Source: Oceanihabitans sediminis (GTDB lineage Bacteria; Bacteroidota; Bacteroidia; Flavobacteriales; Flavobacteriaceae). Taken from it: 64,000 nucleotides of DNA. A program made the position numbers and the translations under genes. The stretch covers positions 124,001 through 188,000 of the forward strand of contig NZ_QPIG01000002.1 in the NCBI RefSeq assembly GCF_003337215.1. The letters run 5' to 3'. The notes beneath the pieces are model-generated. The model searched no databases. It saw only the letters and a program-made list of their open reading frames with translations, and had not been told where the DNA came from. Below are positions 53,095 to 62,890 of the stretch, piece by piece (position 1 is the stretch's first letter; the number at the start of each line of letters is the position of its first letter).

Positions 53095-55788
53095 CTAAAA
53101 CAAAGTAATTTGTCCGTCTTCCCCTTTCTCATATTTATCATCAGGTGAATTAGAGGTATCATCAGACGAAGATTTAGGTGCTTCCTTTGTTTTATCTTCA
53201 TTTTCAGCCTTTTCCTCTGGCTTTACATCCTCTTCATCTACTACTTCAATTTCGTTTGCAGAAGTTTCCTCTGGAGCTTCATAAGGCAAAGGGTCTAGTA
53301 GGCTTATCTGGTTTACTTTATCTTTTGTTAACTGATTACCTAAAGCTGTAATTCCTTTTATAGCAATAAACTCTTCTAGGTTTACTTCCATATTTTCTTT
53401 TCTATCCTTACCACGCTCCTTTTTAAATTCTACATCAACCATTGGAATCCAATCTGTAGAAACAATTTCTAATTGTGATTTAGGATGGTCTGAAATGAAG
53501 CTTTCTTCTTTCCCTTCAGTTTCAATCAAAAAGCGCTTTACATAGTAACGCTCTTTTTCTCCATCAAAATAAATTGCTGATATAGGCTTGTTAGGAATCC
53601 ATTTTTCTAAAATGATCATATCATCATCAAAATGCGTTGTTAATTCTGGTAAAATAGTTTTCACCATTCCAGATTGATTGATTACTAGTAACCTATCTTC
53701 TCCTTTAAATTCACCAATCAATTCCCCTCTTCCGTCTACATTCAAACGTTGCACCGCATCGTCAAACCATATTTTACGAGGTTTTAGGGTAGAAACTCCT
53801 TTTTCTTTAAGCTCCACTCTTTTTATTGGGTGCTTGGTAACTCTGTTTCCTTTAGAATTTCTTCCTTTGATTAAAATTTCAGAAAAATCTAAATCCCACT
53901 TCAGTTTTTTAACACTTCCTACCTGACGTAATAAGATGGAAACTATTTCCGCTTCGCCATTTGGATTTGCTGAAAAATACCAAACAACAGAATTACTATT
54001 TCCATTGGTTAAATCGTACTCTTTATCACGTGTCATACTAGTTACAGCAAAACGTTTCACGTATGAAGGCCCGCCTTTTCCATCGCGATAAATCATATTA
54101 TAAATAGTTCGCTTGTCTTTCTTTTTAAAGACTGCAACATGAATAATATCTTTTCCGATAAATATTTTGGCATCTACTTTTACAACCATCATTTTACCTG
54201 TTTTGGTAAAAACGATTATATCATCTATATCACTACAATCGCAAACATATTCATCCTTACGAAGCGAAGTTCCTATAAAGCCTTCCTCTCTATTTACGTA
54301 TAGCTTTGTGTTACGAATAACTACTTTGGTTGCATCTACATCGTCAAAAACTCTAATTTCTGTTTTACGCTCTCTTCCTTCTCCATACTCTTTCTTCAAG
54401 CGTGTAAAATAAGCTACTGCATAATCAATAATATGCGCAAGATGATGCTTTACCTCTGCTATTTGCGCTTCAAGAGCATCAATTTTTTGCTGTGCTTTAT
54501 CTATATCGAATTTTGAAATACGTTTAATTCGAATTTCTGTTAGACGAGTAATATCTTCTTCGGTTATAGCTCGTTTTAAATGCTTGATATGCGGCTGTAA
54601 TCCTTTATCAATTGCTTGAATTACACCTTCCCAAGTTTCTTCTTCCTCAATATCACGATAAATTCTGTTTTCAATAAAAATTCGCTCTAAGGAAGCAAAA
54701 TGCCATTGTTCTTGGAATTCGCCAAGTTTTATTTCTAATTCTTGCTTTAATAAGTCTACCGTATTATCTGTGCTTCGGCGTAACATTTCTGTAACACCAA
54801 TAAATAACGGCTTATTGTCTTCAATAACACAACCTAGCGGTGAAATAGAAGTTTCGCAATTAGTAAACGCATATAAAGCATCGATTGTTTTGTCTGGTGA
54901 AATTCCAGAAGGAAGATGCACCAATATCTCTACATTTGCTGCAGTATTATCTTCAATTTTCTTGATCTTGATTTTCCCTTTATCATTCGCTTTAAGAATA
55001 GAATCGATTAAAGAGGAAGTGTTTGTTCCAAAAGGAATTTCTGTAATTACAAGAGTGTTTTTATCGTATTGTGAAATTTTTGCACGAACACGAACCTTCC
55101 CTCCTCGCAATCCGTCGTTATATCCTGTAACATCTGCAATTCCTGCTGTTGGAAAATCTGGCAATAAGGAGAAACGCTTTCCTTGTAAATGTTTTATAGA
55201 AGCATCAATAAGCTCTATAAAATTGTGAGGAAGAATTTTGGTTGACAAACCTACCGCAATACCTTCACCTCCTTGTGCTAATAGTAACGGGAACATTACC
55301 GGAAGGTTTACCGGCTCTTTTCGTCTTCCATCATAAGAAGCTTGCCATTCGGTAATTTTAGGATTAAACACCACATCTAATCCGAATTTAGAAATACGAG
55401 CTTCAATATAACGTGAAGCTGCAGCACTATCTCCTGTTAAGATATTACCCCAGTTTCCCTGGGTATCTATAAGTAAATCTTTCTGACCAATCTGCACCAT
55501 AGCATCTGCAATACTTGCATCTCCATGTGGGTGATACTGCATGGTGTGCCCAACAATATTTGCTACTTTGTTGTAACGTCCATCATCAAGGTCTTTCATA
55601 GAGTGCATAATCCTACGTTGCACTGGTTTAAAACCATCTTCAATTGCAGGTACAGCACGTTCTAAAATCACATAAGAGGCGTAATCTAGAAACCACTCTT
55701 TATACATTCCAGTAACCCTGGTAATGGTTTCTTGTGGTTCTATCTTTTCATTTTGCTCATTTGTCAAATCGTCATTTTCTTCTATCAT
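53095..55788 (-). CDS. parC: DNA topoisomerase IV subunit A (GyrA/ParC type)
   Basis: An 897-residue type II topoisomerase A subunit, Bacteroidota ParC. The active-site Tyr is Y127 in AAASRYIEAR; YHPHGDASIADAMVQIGQ is the quinolone-determining helix, with Ala91 where E. coli GyrA has Ser83. The breakage-reunion domain is followed by a beta-pinwheel CTD (about 500-800) and a disordered acidic tail rich in E, D and K that ends GQITLF. The last five residues match the beta-sliding-clamp-binding pentapeptide (QxxLF). ParC decatenates chromosomes with ParE. The membrane-protein gene is 12 bases upstream; parE is upstream of that. Confidence 0.93.
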   Translation of the reverse strand: MIEENDDLTNEQNEKIEPQETITRVTGMYKEWFLDYASYVILERAVPAIEDGFKPVQRRIMHSMKDLDDGRYNKVANIVGHTMQYHPHGDASIADAMVQIGQKDLLIDTQGNWGNILTGDSAAASRYIEARISKFGLDVVFNPKITEWQASYDGRRKEPVNLPVMFPLLLAQGGEGIAVGLSTKILPHNFIELIDASIKHLQGKRFSLLPDFPTAGIADVTGYNDGLRGGKVRVRAKISQYDKNTLVITEIPFGTNTSSLIDSILKANDKGKIKIKKIEDNTAANVEILVHLPSGISPDKTIDALYAFTNCETSISPLGCVIEDNKPLFIGVTEMLRRSTDNTVDLLKQELEIKLGEFQEQWHFASLERIFIENRIYRDIEEEETWEGVIQAIDKGLQPHIKHLKRAITEEDITRLTEIRIKRISKFDIDKAQQKIDALEAQIAEVKHHLAHIIDYAVAYFTRLKKEYGEGRERKTEIRVFDDVDATKVVIRNTKLYVNREEGFIGTSLRKDEYVCDCSDIDDIIVFTKTGKMMVVKVDAKIFIGKDIIHVAVFKKKDKRTIYNMIYRDGKGGPSYVKRFAVTSMTRDKEYDLTNGNSNSVVWYFSANPNGEAEIVSILLRQVGSVKKLKWDLDFSEILIKGRNSKGNRVTKHPIKRVELKEKGVSTLKPRKIWFDDAVQRLNVDGRGELIGEFKGEDRLLVINQSGMVKTILPELTTHFDDDMIILEKWIPNKPISAIYFDGEKERYYVKRFLIETEGKEESFISDHPKSQLEIVSTDWIPMVDVEFKKERGKDRKENMEVNLEEFIAIKGITALGNQLTKDKVNQISLLDPLPYEAPEETSANEIEVVDEEDVKPEEKAENEDKTKEAPKSSSDDTSNSPDDKYEKGEDGQITLF

Positions 55789-55800
55789 GAACTAGCTGTT

Positions 55801-56271
55801 TTATCTATTTTGTTTAATCATTTTACTTAAAGACTGTCTAATGTATTTTCGCTTTTTTCGAGAAACTAAAGTGACATTAAATCGTTCTTTATTTGTGTTT
55901 CCACGTTTGTCTTTAATAAGCAATACTAATGTAGTATAAACTCCATAATTATGAAGTTTAAATCCGGATAAATCTTTTTTATGAAACTCAACTGTGTGCT
56001 CTCTATAATTAAATCTATCTGACAGTAATAATCCCTTATTGGTAACTACTACCTTCATACCATCACTATCATATTCGAAATATTTAGCAATGGCGTGAAC
56101 TATAAAAAACACAGCTCCGAAACACAAGGATATAACCAAGAAAACCACCACAGGATCATCGCTTATACCACTAAACATCCTAAACATAATAGCAGCAACA
56201 ATTGCCAAAAGCGCAAGTACAAAATAAACCGAAATGATTAAATTTTTTACGTTGTTATTATTGGTTCTCAT
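55801..56271 (-). CDS. Hypothetical membrane protein, two helices
   Basis: A 156-residue protein: two N-terminal membrane helices (about 10-30 and 42-62) then a soluble beta-rich domain (DGMKVVVTNKGLLLSDRFNY, HKKDLSGFKLHNYGVYTTLV), which resembles a bacterial PH-like fold, and a basic tail (RKKRKYIRQSLSKMIKQNR). No named function. It is 12 bases before parC and after an apparent gene remnant next to parE. Cotranscription with parC is likely. Confidence 0.7.
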   Translation of the reverse strand: MRTNNNNVKNLIISVYFVLALLAIVAAIMFRMFSGISDDPVVVFLVISLCFGAVFFIVHAIAKYFEYDSDGMKVVVTNKGLLLSDRFNYREHTVEFHKKDLSGFKLHNYGVYTTLVLLIKDKRGNTNKERFNVTLVSRKKRKYIRQSLSKMIKQNR

Positions 56272-56306
56272 TTTATAATTTATTTATAAAAAACTAGCCT
56301 AGATCT

Positions 56307-56510
56307 CTAGTTTGCTTCTTGCATTTCAATTGCTTCTGATAAACTTAAGTACTCATCACACTAAGTATCAATGCAAATCTCTATATATTCATCCTTATCA
56401 TTGGAATTATTCAAATTTCAAAAGTAATTCTAAGCTTCTCTAAATCTACTTTATACCTATACATATTTATGGAAACAGAACCTATATTGGATTCTTCTTT
56501 ATATAATATC
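56307..56510 (-). pseudogene. Degenerate gene remnant between parE and the membrane-protein gene
   Basis: On the minus strand, protein-like sequence runs through three segments with two interruptions: a frame reading INMYRYKVDLEKLRITFEI ends at a TGA; one base of shift away NNSNDKDEYIEICIDT runs on to a TAG; and after it, in the same frame, CDEYLSLSEAIEMQEAN ends at a TAG. The composition looks coding. This fits a small soluble gene that has lost a base and gained a stop. I do not recognise the family. Confidence 0.35.
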
Positions 56511-58361
56511 CTATTCTATAATATCTAATTCAACTTTAAGGTTATCTATAATAAACTCTTGTCTTGTTGGTGTATTTTTACCCATATAGAAACTTAACAA
56601 TTCTTCAATAGACATGTCTTTATCAAGCATTACAGGGTCTAAACGAATATCTTGACCAATAAAATGCACAAATTCGTCTGGAGAAATCTCACCAAGTCCT
56701 TTAAATCGAGTAATTTCAGGTTTAGGTTTTAATTTTTCTATAGCTGCTTTTCTTTCTTCTTCCGAATAACAGTAAATAGTTTCCTTTTTATTTCGAACTC
56801 TAAATAGTGGGGTTTGTAAAATATACAAATGCCCTTCTTTTATAATTTCAGGAAAAAACTGCAAGAAGAAGGTTATTAATAATAATCGAATATGCATACC
56901 ATCTACATCGGCATCGGTAGCAATAACAATATTATTATAACGCAAATCTTCTATTGATTCTTCTATATTTAAAGCTGCTTGCAGAAGGTTAAATTCTTCG
57001 TTTTCATAAACGATTTTTTTGGATAAGCCATAACAGTTTAATGGTTTTCCTTTTAAACTAAATACTGCTTGTGTATTTACATCACGTGATTTTGTAATAC
57101 TACCAGAAGCCGAATCCCCCTCGGTAATAAACAGGGTACTTTCTAGGTTTCTTTCATTTTTAATATCACCAAAATGCACTCGACAGTCACGAAGTTTTTT
57201 ATTGTGTAAACTCGCTTTCTTAGCTCTGTCTTTTGCCAGCTTACGAATTCCAGACAATTCTTTACGTTCTCGTTCTGCTTGAAGAATTTTACGCTGAATA
57301 CTATCTGCTACATCTGTATTTTTATGTAAGAAGTTATCTAACTGCGTCTTTAGGAAATCGTTAATATAGGTTCTTACCGTTGGAAGATCACCTCCCATAT
57401 CTGTTGAACCTAATTTGGTTTTTGTCTGACTCTCAAAAACCGGTTCCATTACTTTAATAGCAATAGCTGAAACTACAGATTTTCTAATATCTGAAGCGTC
57501 GTAATTCTTTCCAAAATGTTCTCTTAAGGTTTTCACTAATGCTTCTCTAAAAGCCGCTAGGTGCGTTCCTCCTTGAGTGGTGTTTTGTCCGTTAACAAAC
57601 GAATGATATTCTTCACTATACTGTGTTTTACTATGTGTTAACGCAACTTCAATATCGTCTCCTCGCAAATGAATTATCGGGTAAGCCATATCAGACTCGT
57701 TGATATTTTCCGCCAGTAAATCCTTTAACCCGTTTTCACTGTAGAATTTTTCTCCGTTATAAACTATTGTTAACCCTGGATTTAGGTACACATAGTTTTT
57801 AAGCATCTTTTCTACATACTCGCTACGATACTTATAATTTTTGAAGATTCCTTCGTCTGGTACGAAAGAAACTTTTGTTCCTTTTCGTCTTGAAGTATCT
57901 TCTAAAAGTTCTTGATTTATTAAGTTTCCTTGCTCAAATTCCGCGGAAGCGCTTTTACTATCTCTTGTAGATTCTACTCTAAAGTAAGAAGACAAAGCGT
58001 TTACTGCTTTTGTACCAACCCCATTTAAACCTACAGATTTTTTGAAGGCTTTAGAGTCGTACTTACCTCCGGTATTCATTTTAGAAACTACATCTACGAC
58101 TTTTCCTAAAGGAATACCACGACCGTAATCGCGTACAATCACTTTATTTCCGTGAGTAGAGATTTCAATGGTTTTACCCGCTCCCATCACATACTCATCG
58201 ATAGAGTTGTCTAAGACTTCCTTTAGAAGAATGTATATTCCATCATCTGGTGAAGATCCATCACCAAGTTTACCAATATACATTCCTGGTCGCATACGGA
58301 TATGTTCTTTCCAGTCTAATGAGCGTATATTATCTTCGGTATATTTGGTTTCTTGAGACAT
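56511..58361 (-). CDS. parE: DNA topoisomerase IV subunit B
   Basis: A 616-residue B subunit. The GHKL ATPase domain has [14 protein letters not shown] with the catalytic Glu region, DYGRGIPLG and [17 protein letters not shown]; the TOPRIM domain has [18 protein letters not shown] and [15 protein letters not shown] metal residues; the C-terminus has [12 protein letters not shown]. With ParC it forms topoisomerase IV. It precedes the remnant and parC region on the same strand. The length is normal for Bacteroidota ParE. Confidence 0.94.
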   Translation of the reverse strand: MSQETKYTEDNIRSLDWKEHIRMRPGMYIGKLGDGSSPDDGIYILLKEVLDNSIDEYVMGAGKTIEISTHGNKVIVRDYGRGIPLGKVVDVVSKMNTGGKYDSKAFKKSVGLNGVGTKAVNALSSYFRVESTRDSKSASAEFEQGNLINQELLEDTSRRKGTKVSFVPDEGIFKNYKYRSEYVEKMLKNYVYLNPGLTIVYNGEKFYSENGLKDLLAENINESDMAYPIIHLRGDDIEVALTHSKTQYSEEYHSFVNGQNTTQGGTHLAAFREALVKTLREHFGKNYDASDIRKSVVSAIAIKVMEPVFESQTKTKLGSTDMGGDLPTVRTYINDFLKTQLDNFLHKNTDVADSIQRKILQAERERKELSGIRKLAKDRAKKASLHNKKLRDCRVHFGDIKNERNLESTLFITEGDSASGSITKSRDVNTQAVFSLKGKPLNCYGLSKKIVYENEEFNLLQAALNIEESIEDLRYNNIVIATDADVDGMHIRLLLITFFLQFFPEIIKEGHLYILQTPLFRVRNKKETIYCYSEEERKAAIEKLKPKPEITRFKGLGEISPDEFVHFIGQDIRLDPVMLDKDMSIEELLSFYMGKNTPTRQEFIIDNLKVELDIIE

Positions 58362-58557
58362 AAAATAAATAGAGGTTGTGATAAGACGCTAATATAAGAC
58401 ATAACTGCAAAAAATAAAACACAACTAGCAAAGTAATTAACAATAAAAAATTAGTTGTTACGCACAACAATTACTTTTGGTTAGTTTTACTTCTTTTATT
58501 TCTAGATTATTTAAATCTGCAGCTAATTTCATTGCGATCTATAATGAGATAATATAA

Positions 58558-58590
58558 AAAAACCTTCTCTAAAGTGTAGAGAAGGTTTTT
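58558..58590 (-). terminator. Rho-independent terminator after ychF
   Basis: A perfect 14-bp inverted repeat (58558-58571 with 58577-58590; core CCTTCTCTA/TAGAGAAGG) with A and T tracts. It lies 38 bases beyond the ychF stop on the minus strand. Confidence 0.88.
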
Positions 58591-58628
58591 GTTTGTTTTA
58601 ATTTTCTAAAACTAGATTTTCATAAATG

Positions 58629-59723
58629 TTATACGTTGAATAAGAAATGCATAATATCGCCATCCTTAACAACGTAGTTCTTTCCTTCTACACGCATCTT
58701 ACCAGCTTCTTTCACTTTAGCTTCACTACCATAAGTAATAAAATCTTCATAAGCTATAACTTCTGCTCTAATGAATCCTTTTTCAAAATCTGTATGAATA
58801 ACTCCAGCTGCTTGTGGTCCAGTTGCTCCTACATTAATTGTCCAAGCTCTCACCTCTTTCACTCCTGCAGTAAAGTATGTTTGTTGGTTTAATAATTTAT
58901 AAGCAGATCTAATTAGTTTTGCAGATCCAGCCTCGTCTAAACCAATATCCTGAAGAAACATTTGTCTTTCTTCGTAATCATCTAATTCATTGATATCTGC
59001 TTCAGTACCAACTGCAAGCACTAAAACTTCAGCATTTTCGTCTTTTACAGCCTCTCTTACCTGATCTACATAAGCATTTCCGCTTACTGCAGAACCTTCA
59101 TCCACATTACAAACATACATAACCGGCTTATCTGTAATTAACTGACTAGGCTTTACAAATTCTAAATAAACCTCTTCACTAAACTCGATGGCACGAACAG
59201 AAATTCCTGCTTCTAGGTTTTGTTTTATTTTTAGTAAAACAGCTTCTTCTTTCTGTGCTTCTTTGTTTCCTGTTTTTGCAGCTCTTTTTACTTTATCTAA
59301 CTTTTTGTCTACAGTTTCTAAGTCTTTTAACTGTAGCTCCATATCGATAGTTTCCTTATCTCTAATAGGGTTTACATTTCCATCAACATGCACAATATTA
59401 TCATTATCAAAACAACGTAAAACATGTAAAATAGCATCTGTTTCTCTAATATTTGCTAGGAATTGATTCCCTAAACCTTCACCTTTACTTGCTCCTTTTA
59501 CTAATCCAGCGATATCTACAATCTCTACAGTTGCAGGTAAAACTCTTTCTGGTTTCACTAAGCTTTCTAATTTTTCTAACCTTGGGTCTGGAACGTTTAC
59601 CACTCCAATATTAGGTTCTATGGTACAAAACGGAAAGTTTGCACTTTGCGCTTTAGCATTAGATAAACAATTAAATAATGTTGATTTTCCAACATTTGGT
59701 AATCCTACAATTCCTGCTTTCAT
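58629..59723 (-). CDS. ychF: Ribosome-associated ATPase YchF/EngD (Obg family)
   Basis: A 364-residue Obg-like ATPase. G1 loop [14 protein letters not shown], switch region [18 protein letters not shown], and an altered G4 (YVCNVDEGS), where GTPases have NKxD, fit the ATP preference of YchF. The helical insert and TGS domain ([36 protein letters not shown], ending MHFLFNV) complete it. It is monocistronic with a terminator and an apparent -7 element. Confidence 0.95.
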   Translation of the reverse strand: MKAGIVGLPNVGKSTLFNCLSNAKAQSANFPFCTIEPNIGVVNVPDPRLEKLESLVKPERVLPATVEIVDIAGLVKGASKGEGLGNQFLANIRETDAILHVLRCFDNDNIVHVDGNVNPIRDKETIDMELQLKDLETVDKKLDKVKRAAKTGNKEAQKEEAVLLKIKQNLEAGISVRAIEFSEEVYLEFVKPSQLITDKPVMYVCNVDEGSAVSGNAYVDQVREAVKDENAEVLVLAVGTEADINELDDYEERQMFLQDIGLDEAGSAKLIRSAYKLLNQQTYFTAGVKEVRAWTINVGATGPQAAGVIHTDFEKGFIRAEVIAYEDFITYGSEAKVKEAGKMRVEGKNYVVKDGDIMHFLFNV

Positions 59724-59836
59724 ATTTCAATCCCGAACCTTTTTATAAAAAAGGTAGCTAATGGGCTTTTTAAGTTATACTTAATTCCTGCTTTCGCAAG
59801 AATCTATTTTAATAAGTTGAATTATTTTTCAAGCTG

Positions 59837-59844
59837 CAAATGTA
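59837..59844 (-). promoter_or_regulatory. Candidate -7 element for ychF
   Basis: The minus strand reads TACATTTG (TAnnTTTG) about 114 bases before the start codon. The leader would contain an 8-bp hairpin (ACCTTTTT/AAAAAGGT, 59737-59755). No clear -33. Confidence 0.35.
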
Positions 59845-59962
59845 GTTAATTCCTTGAAAAGTTTGAATATGCTTTTCGGAAATTGTTAACTATACTATTT
59901 TCTTTATTTAAACAGCAGCTTTATTTGTAAACAATAAGAATCAACTAACTTCATCCCATAAA

Positions 59963-59990
59963 AAAATCCCAAGTAAAAACTTGGGATTTT
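59963..59990 (-). terminator. Rho-independent terminator after the ferredoxin gene
   Basis: A perfect 12-bp inverted repeat (59963-59974 with 59979-59990; core ATCCCAAGT/ACTTGGGAT, loop AAAA) with A and T tracts, 21 bases past the ferredoxin stop. Confidence 0.88.
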
Positions 59991-60011
59991 ATATACTTTT
60001 ATAACCAGAGG

Positions 60012-60365
60012 CTAGTCTTCCGGGTGCATAAATTTTTGTTTTGCCAGTAATGTTTCATCCGACTCTACATGATTATCATCAGGAACACAACAGTCTACAG
60101 GACATACAGCTGCACATTGAGGTTCTTCGTGAAAACCAACACATTCTGTACATTTATCTGGAACTATATAGTAAATTTCATCACTTATTGGTTCCTGAGC
60201 TTCCTCTGCATCTACTTCCTTTCCGTTGTTTAAAACTATTTTTCCGCTTAAACTTGTTCCATCTTTATATCTCCAATCATCAGCACCTTCATAAATTGCT
60301 GTATTAGGACATTCTGGCTCACAAGCTCCACAGTTTATACATTCGTCTGTTATTATAATTGCCAT
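60012..60365 (-). CDS. 4Fe-4S dicluster ferredoxin
   Basis: A 117-residue ferredoxin. The first cluster motif is [12 protein letters not shown], the second [18 protein letters not shown] with an expanded spacing between its second and third Cys, the pattern of two-cluster bacterial ferredoxins with an insert. An extra acidic linker between them ([20 protein letters not shown]) is usual in Bacteroidota. It should carry electrons for a cytoplasmic reductase; the partner is not identified. It is divergent from the acyl-CoA reductase gene. Confidence 0.92.
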   Translation of the reverse strand: MAIIITDECINCGACEPECPNTAIYEGADDWRYKDGTSLSGKIVLNNGKEVDAEEAQEPISDEIYYIVPDKCTECVGFHEEPQCAAVCPVDCCVPDDNHVESDETLLAKQKFMHPED

Positions 60366-60479
60366 AGCTTATTTCTATTTGAATATTTTGAAAATTAGAA
60401 AGGTGACTAAATCACTTAACTTTTAAAGAAACCATTCGTGTTTTTTGAAAAGCTTTTAATAAAATTTTGCTTAAAAAAA

Positions 60480-60507
60480 TTTGGTTCATTTCATTTTTCT
60501 AACTTTG
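60480..60507 (+). promoter_or_regulatory. Promoter of the acyl-CoA reductase gene
   Basis: TTTG (60480-60483) and TAACTTTG (60500-60507) form a -33/-7 pair with a 16-base spacing, slightly short of consensus. The gene start is 40 bases after the -7 box. Confidence 0.45.
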
Positions 60508-60547
60508 TGCAAAAATAAAGCCAAAAGTTTTCATAACCAAATAGAAG

Positions 60548-61606
60548 ATGAATTTAGATCAAAGAATTAATGCATTTGTAAAATTAGGAAATTTCCTTAG
60601 TCAGTTTACTTCTGAAGGTATTCAGAAAAAAGACAATATAGAACACAACGATTTGTTTTTTGATGTTTTTAATAGCCAAATAAAACTTGCTCAAGAACAC
60701 AATGGATGGTTTACCAAAAATAATATTTTATTCACTTTAGAGAACTGGTCTAAATCCCTAGAAAACAAAAATCTTACGGAGTGGTTATTAAAGTATAACT
60801 TTAACAATGTTAACTCTCAAAAAGTTGCTATTGTTATGGCTGGAAATATACCTTTGGTAGGTTTTCACGACTTTCTTTCTGTATTAATTTCCGGGCATGA
60901 AGTTTTAGTAAAACAATCTAGTAACGACAAACATTTACTTCCTATTTTGGCTAAATACTTAGAACATGTAGAACCAGGATTTAAAGGAAAAATCACCTTT
61001 ACAGAAGGTAAACTTGAAAATTTCGATGCCGTGATTGCTACTGGTAGCGACAATACAGCTCGTTATTTTGAATATTATTTTAAGAATAAACCTTCGGTAA
61101 TTAGAAAAAACCGTAATTCTGTTGCCATTCTTACCGGAAAAGAAACTGAAGAACAACTTAAAGCTTTATCTGAAGATATTTTTAGATACTATGGCTTAGG
61201 ATGCAGAAATGTTTCTAAACTGTATGTTCCTAAAGAATATAATTTTGAAGCCTTTTTTAAAGCAATGTATCATTGGAACCCAATTATAAACGAAAACAAA
61301 TACGCTAACAATTACGACTACAATAAAGCAGTTTATTTAATGAGTGAGTTTGACATGTTAGAAAATGGTTTTTTAATGATTAAAGAAGATACTAGTTTCT
61401 CCTCTCCTATTGCTACTGTTTTTTACGAATATTACGAGAACCAAGATGAGCTAAAAAAACTAATAGACACTAACGCAGAAAACATTCAATGTGTTGTTGC
61501 AGATGGATTTAGCAAAGAAGAAGTTCCTTTCGGAAAAACCCAACACCCGCAACTTCATGATTATGCAGATGGTGTGGATACCATTGAATTTTTGTTAAAA
61601 ATTTAG
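60548..61606 (+). CDS. Acyl-CoA reductase (LuxC-like)
   Basis: A 352-residue protein of the LuxC/acyl-CoA reductase family. The N-terminal nucleotide-binding part has VAIVMAGNIPLVGFHDFLSV and LIATGSDNTARYFEYYF-like segments (AVIATGSDNTARYFEYYFK); the catalytic Cys lies in GLGCRNVSKLYV at about C219, followed by RNSVAILTG-type substrate motifs. The family reduces acyl-CoA (or acyl-enzyme) to the aldehyde with NADPH. LuxE/LuxD partners are not in the window, so the product is unknown. Length is slightly short compared with LuxC. Confidence 0.8.
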   Translation: MNLDQRINAFVKLGNFLSQFTSEGIQKKDNIEHNDLFFDVFNSQIKLAQEHNGWFTKNNILFTLENWSKSLENKNLTEWLLKYNFNNVNSQKVAIVMAGNIPLVGFHDFLSVLISGHEVLVKQSSNDKHLLPILAKYLEHVEPGFKGKITFTEGKLENFDAVIATGSDNTARYFEYYFKNKPSVIRKNRNSVAILTGKETEEQLKALSEDIFRYYGLGCRNVSKLYVPKEYNFEAFFKAMYHWNPIINENKYANNYDYNKAVYLMSEFDMLENGFLMIKEDTSFSSPIATVFYEYYENQDELKKLIDTNAENIQCVVADGFSKEEVPFGKTQHPQLHDYADGVDTIEFLLKI

Positions 61607-61765
61607 TTGATAATTTATGATTTTATTCATGAATTTCCTTTTAAAAATAACCACCTTTGTAAACTAAATTTAAATACAAATTTCCAAGGAATTGGATCTC
61701 ATACATATATAAAAGTTTGTTTGAAAAACACATCAAACTACAAAGAATACAATAAACAATTTTAG

Positions 61766-62830
61766 ATGAAAAAACATAATTTTAGCGCAGGACCATGTAT
61801 TTTACCACAAGAGGTATTTCAAAAAGCTTCTGAAGCTGTAATAGAATATAATAACGAAGGACTTTCTTTATTAGAAATATCACACAGAAGTAAATCTTTT
61901 GTAGATATCATGGAAAAAGCAAGATACTTAGCACTAGAACTTTTAGGTCTTGAAGGTAAAGGCTATAAAGCTTTATTTTTACAAGGAGGAGCTAGCACAC
62001 AGTTTTTAATGGTAGCACTAAACCTTTTAGAAAAAAGAGCAGCTTACTTAAATACAGGTACTTGGAGCGACAAGGCTATTAAAGAAGCTAAAATTTACGA
62101 TGACATTTTAGAAGTTGCATCATCTAAAGACGCAGGTTATAATTATATACCAAAAGGTTTCGAAATACCAAGTGACCATGATTATTTTCACTGTACTTCA
62201 AACAACACTATTTATGGTACACAAATGAAATCTTTTCCTAAGTCTCCTATTCCTGTTGCTTGCGACATGAGTAGCGATATATTCTCTAGACAACTAGATT
62301 TCACGCAATTCGACATAATTTACGCCGGAGCTCAAAAAAATATTGGTCCAGCAGGAACTACACTTGTCGTTGTTAAAGAAGATGTTCTAGGGAAAGTTTC
62401 TCGTAAGATCCCTTCTATGATGGATTATAAAGTACATATTAGCAAAAGCAGTATGTTTAATACGCCACCTGTATTTTCAATATATACTTCTATGCTAAAC
62501 TTAGAATGGTTGAAAAACCTTGGAGGAATTAAAGCAATTGAAGAAATTAACGAAATGAAAGCTCGTGTAATGTATTCTGAAATTGACTTAAACCCTTTAT
62601 TTAAAGGATATGCTGCAAAAGAAGATCGTTCAAATATGAATGCTACATTTAACTTGATTAATGAAGATTTAAAAGAAACTTTTGAAACCATGCTTAAAGA
62701 AGCAGGGATTAGTGGTTTAAGTGGTCATAGAAGCGTTGGAGGTTACAGAGCATCTATGTATAACGCAATGCCTCTAGATAGCGTAAAAGCACTTGTAGAA
62801 GTTATGAGTGAATTAGAACTGAAAGCATAA
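61766..62830 (+). CDS. serC: Phosphoserine aminotransferase
   Basis: A 354-residue PLP enzyme that makes phosphoserine from 3-phosphohydroxypyruvate and glutamate. KKHNFSAGPCILPQEVFQKA and GLSLLEISHRSK open it; LFLQGGASTQFLMV and CDMSSDIFSR follow; the PLP lysine is in YAGAQKNIGPAGT. The C-terminal HRSVGGYRASMYNAM is typical. It is upstream of serA by 60 bases, so the two steps of serine synthesis are probably cotranscribed. Confidence 0.95.
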   Translation: MKKHNFSAGPCILPQEVFQKASEAVIEYNNEGLSLLEISHRSKSFVDIMEKARYLALELLGLEGKGYKALFLQGGASTQFLMVALNLLEKRAAYLNTGTWSDKAIKEAKIYDDILEVASSKDAGYNYIPKGFEIPSDHDYFHCTSNNTIYGTQMKSFPKSPIPVACDMSSDIFSRQLDFTQFDIIYAGAQKNIGPAGTTLVVVKEDVLGKVSRKIPSMMDYKVHISKSSMFNTPPVFSIYTSMLNLEWLKNLGGIKAIEEINEMKARVMYSEIDLNPLFKGYAAKEDRSNMNATFNLINEDLKETFETMLKEAGISGLSGHRSVGGYRASMYNAMPLDSVKALVEVMSELELKA

Positions 62831-62890
62831 AATTAAAATTTATAATTAATTAAAATTTTCGCTTTAGCGGAAAAAATAAATTTACTTTTC

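Noticed and set aside
54770-55228. 152-residue plus-strand frame antisense to parC
   Set aside because: Lies wholly within the conserved breakage-reunion domain of parC; a shadow of its codon use.
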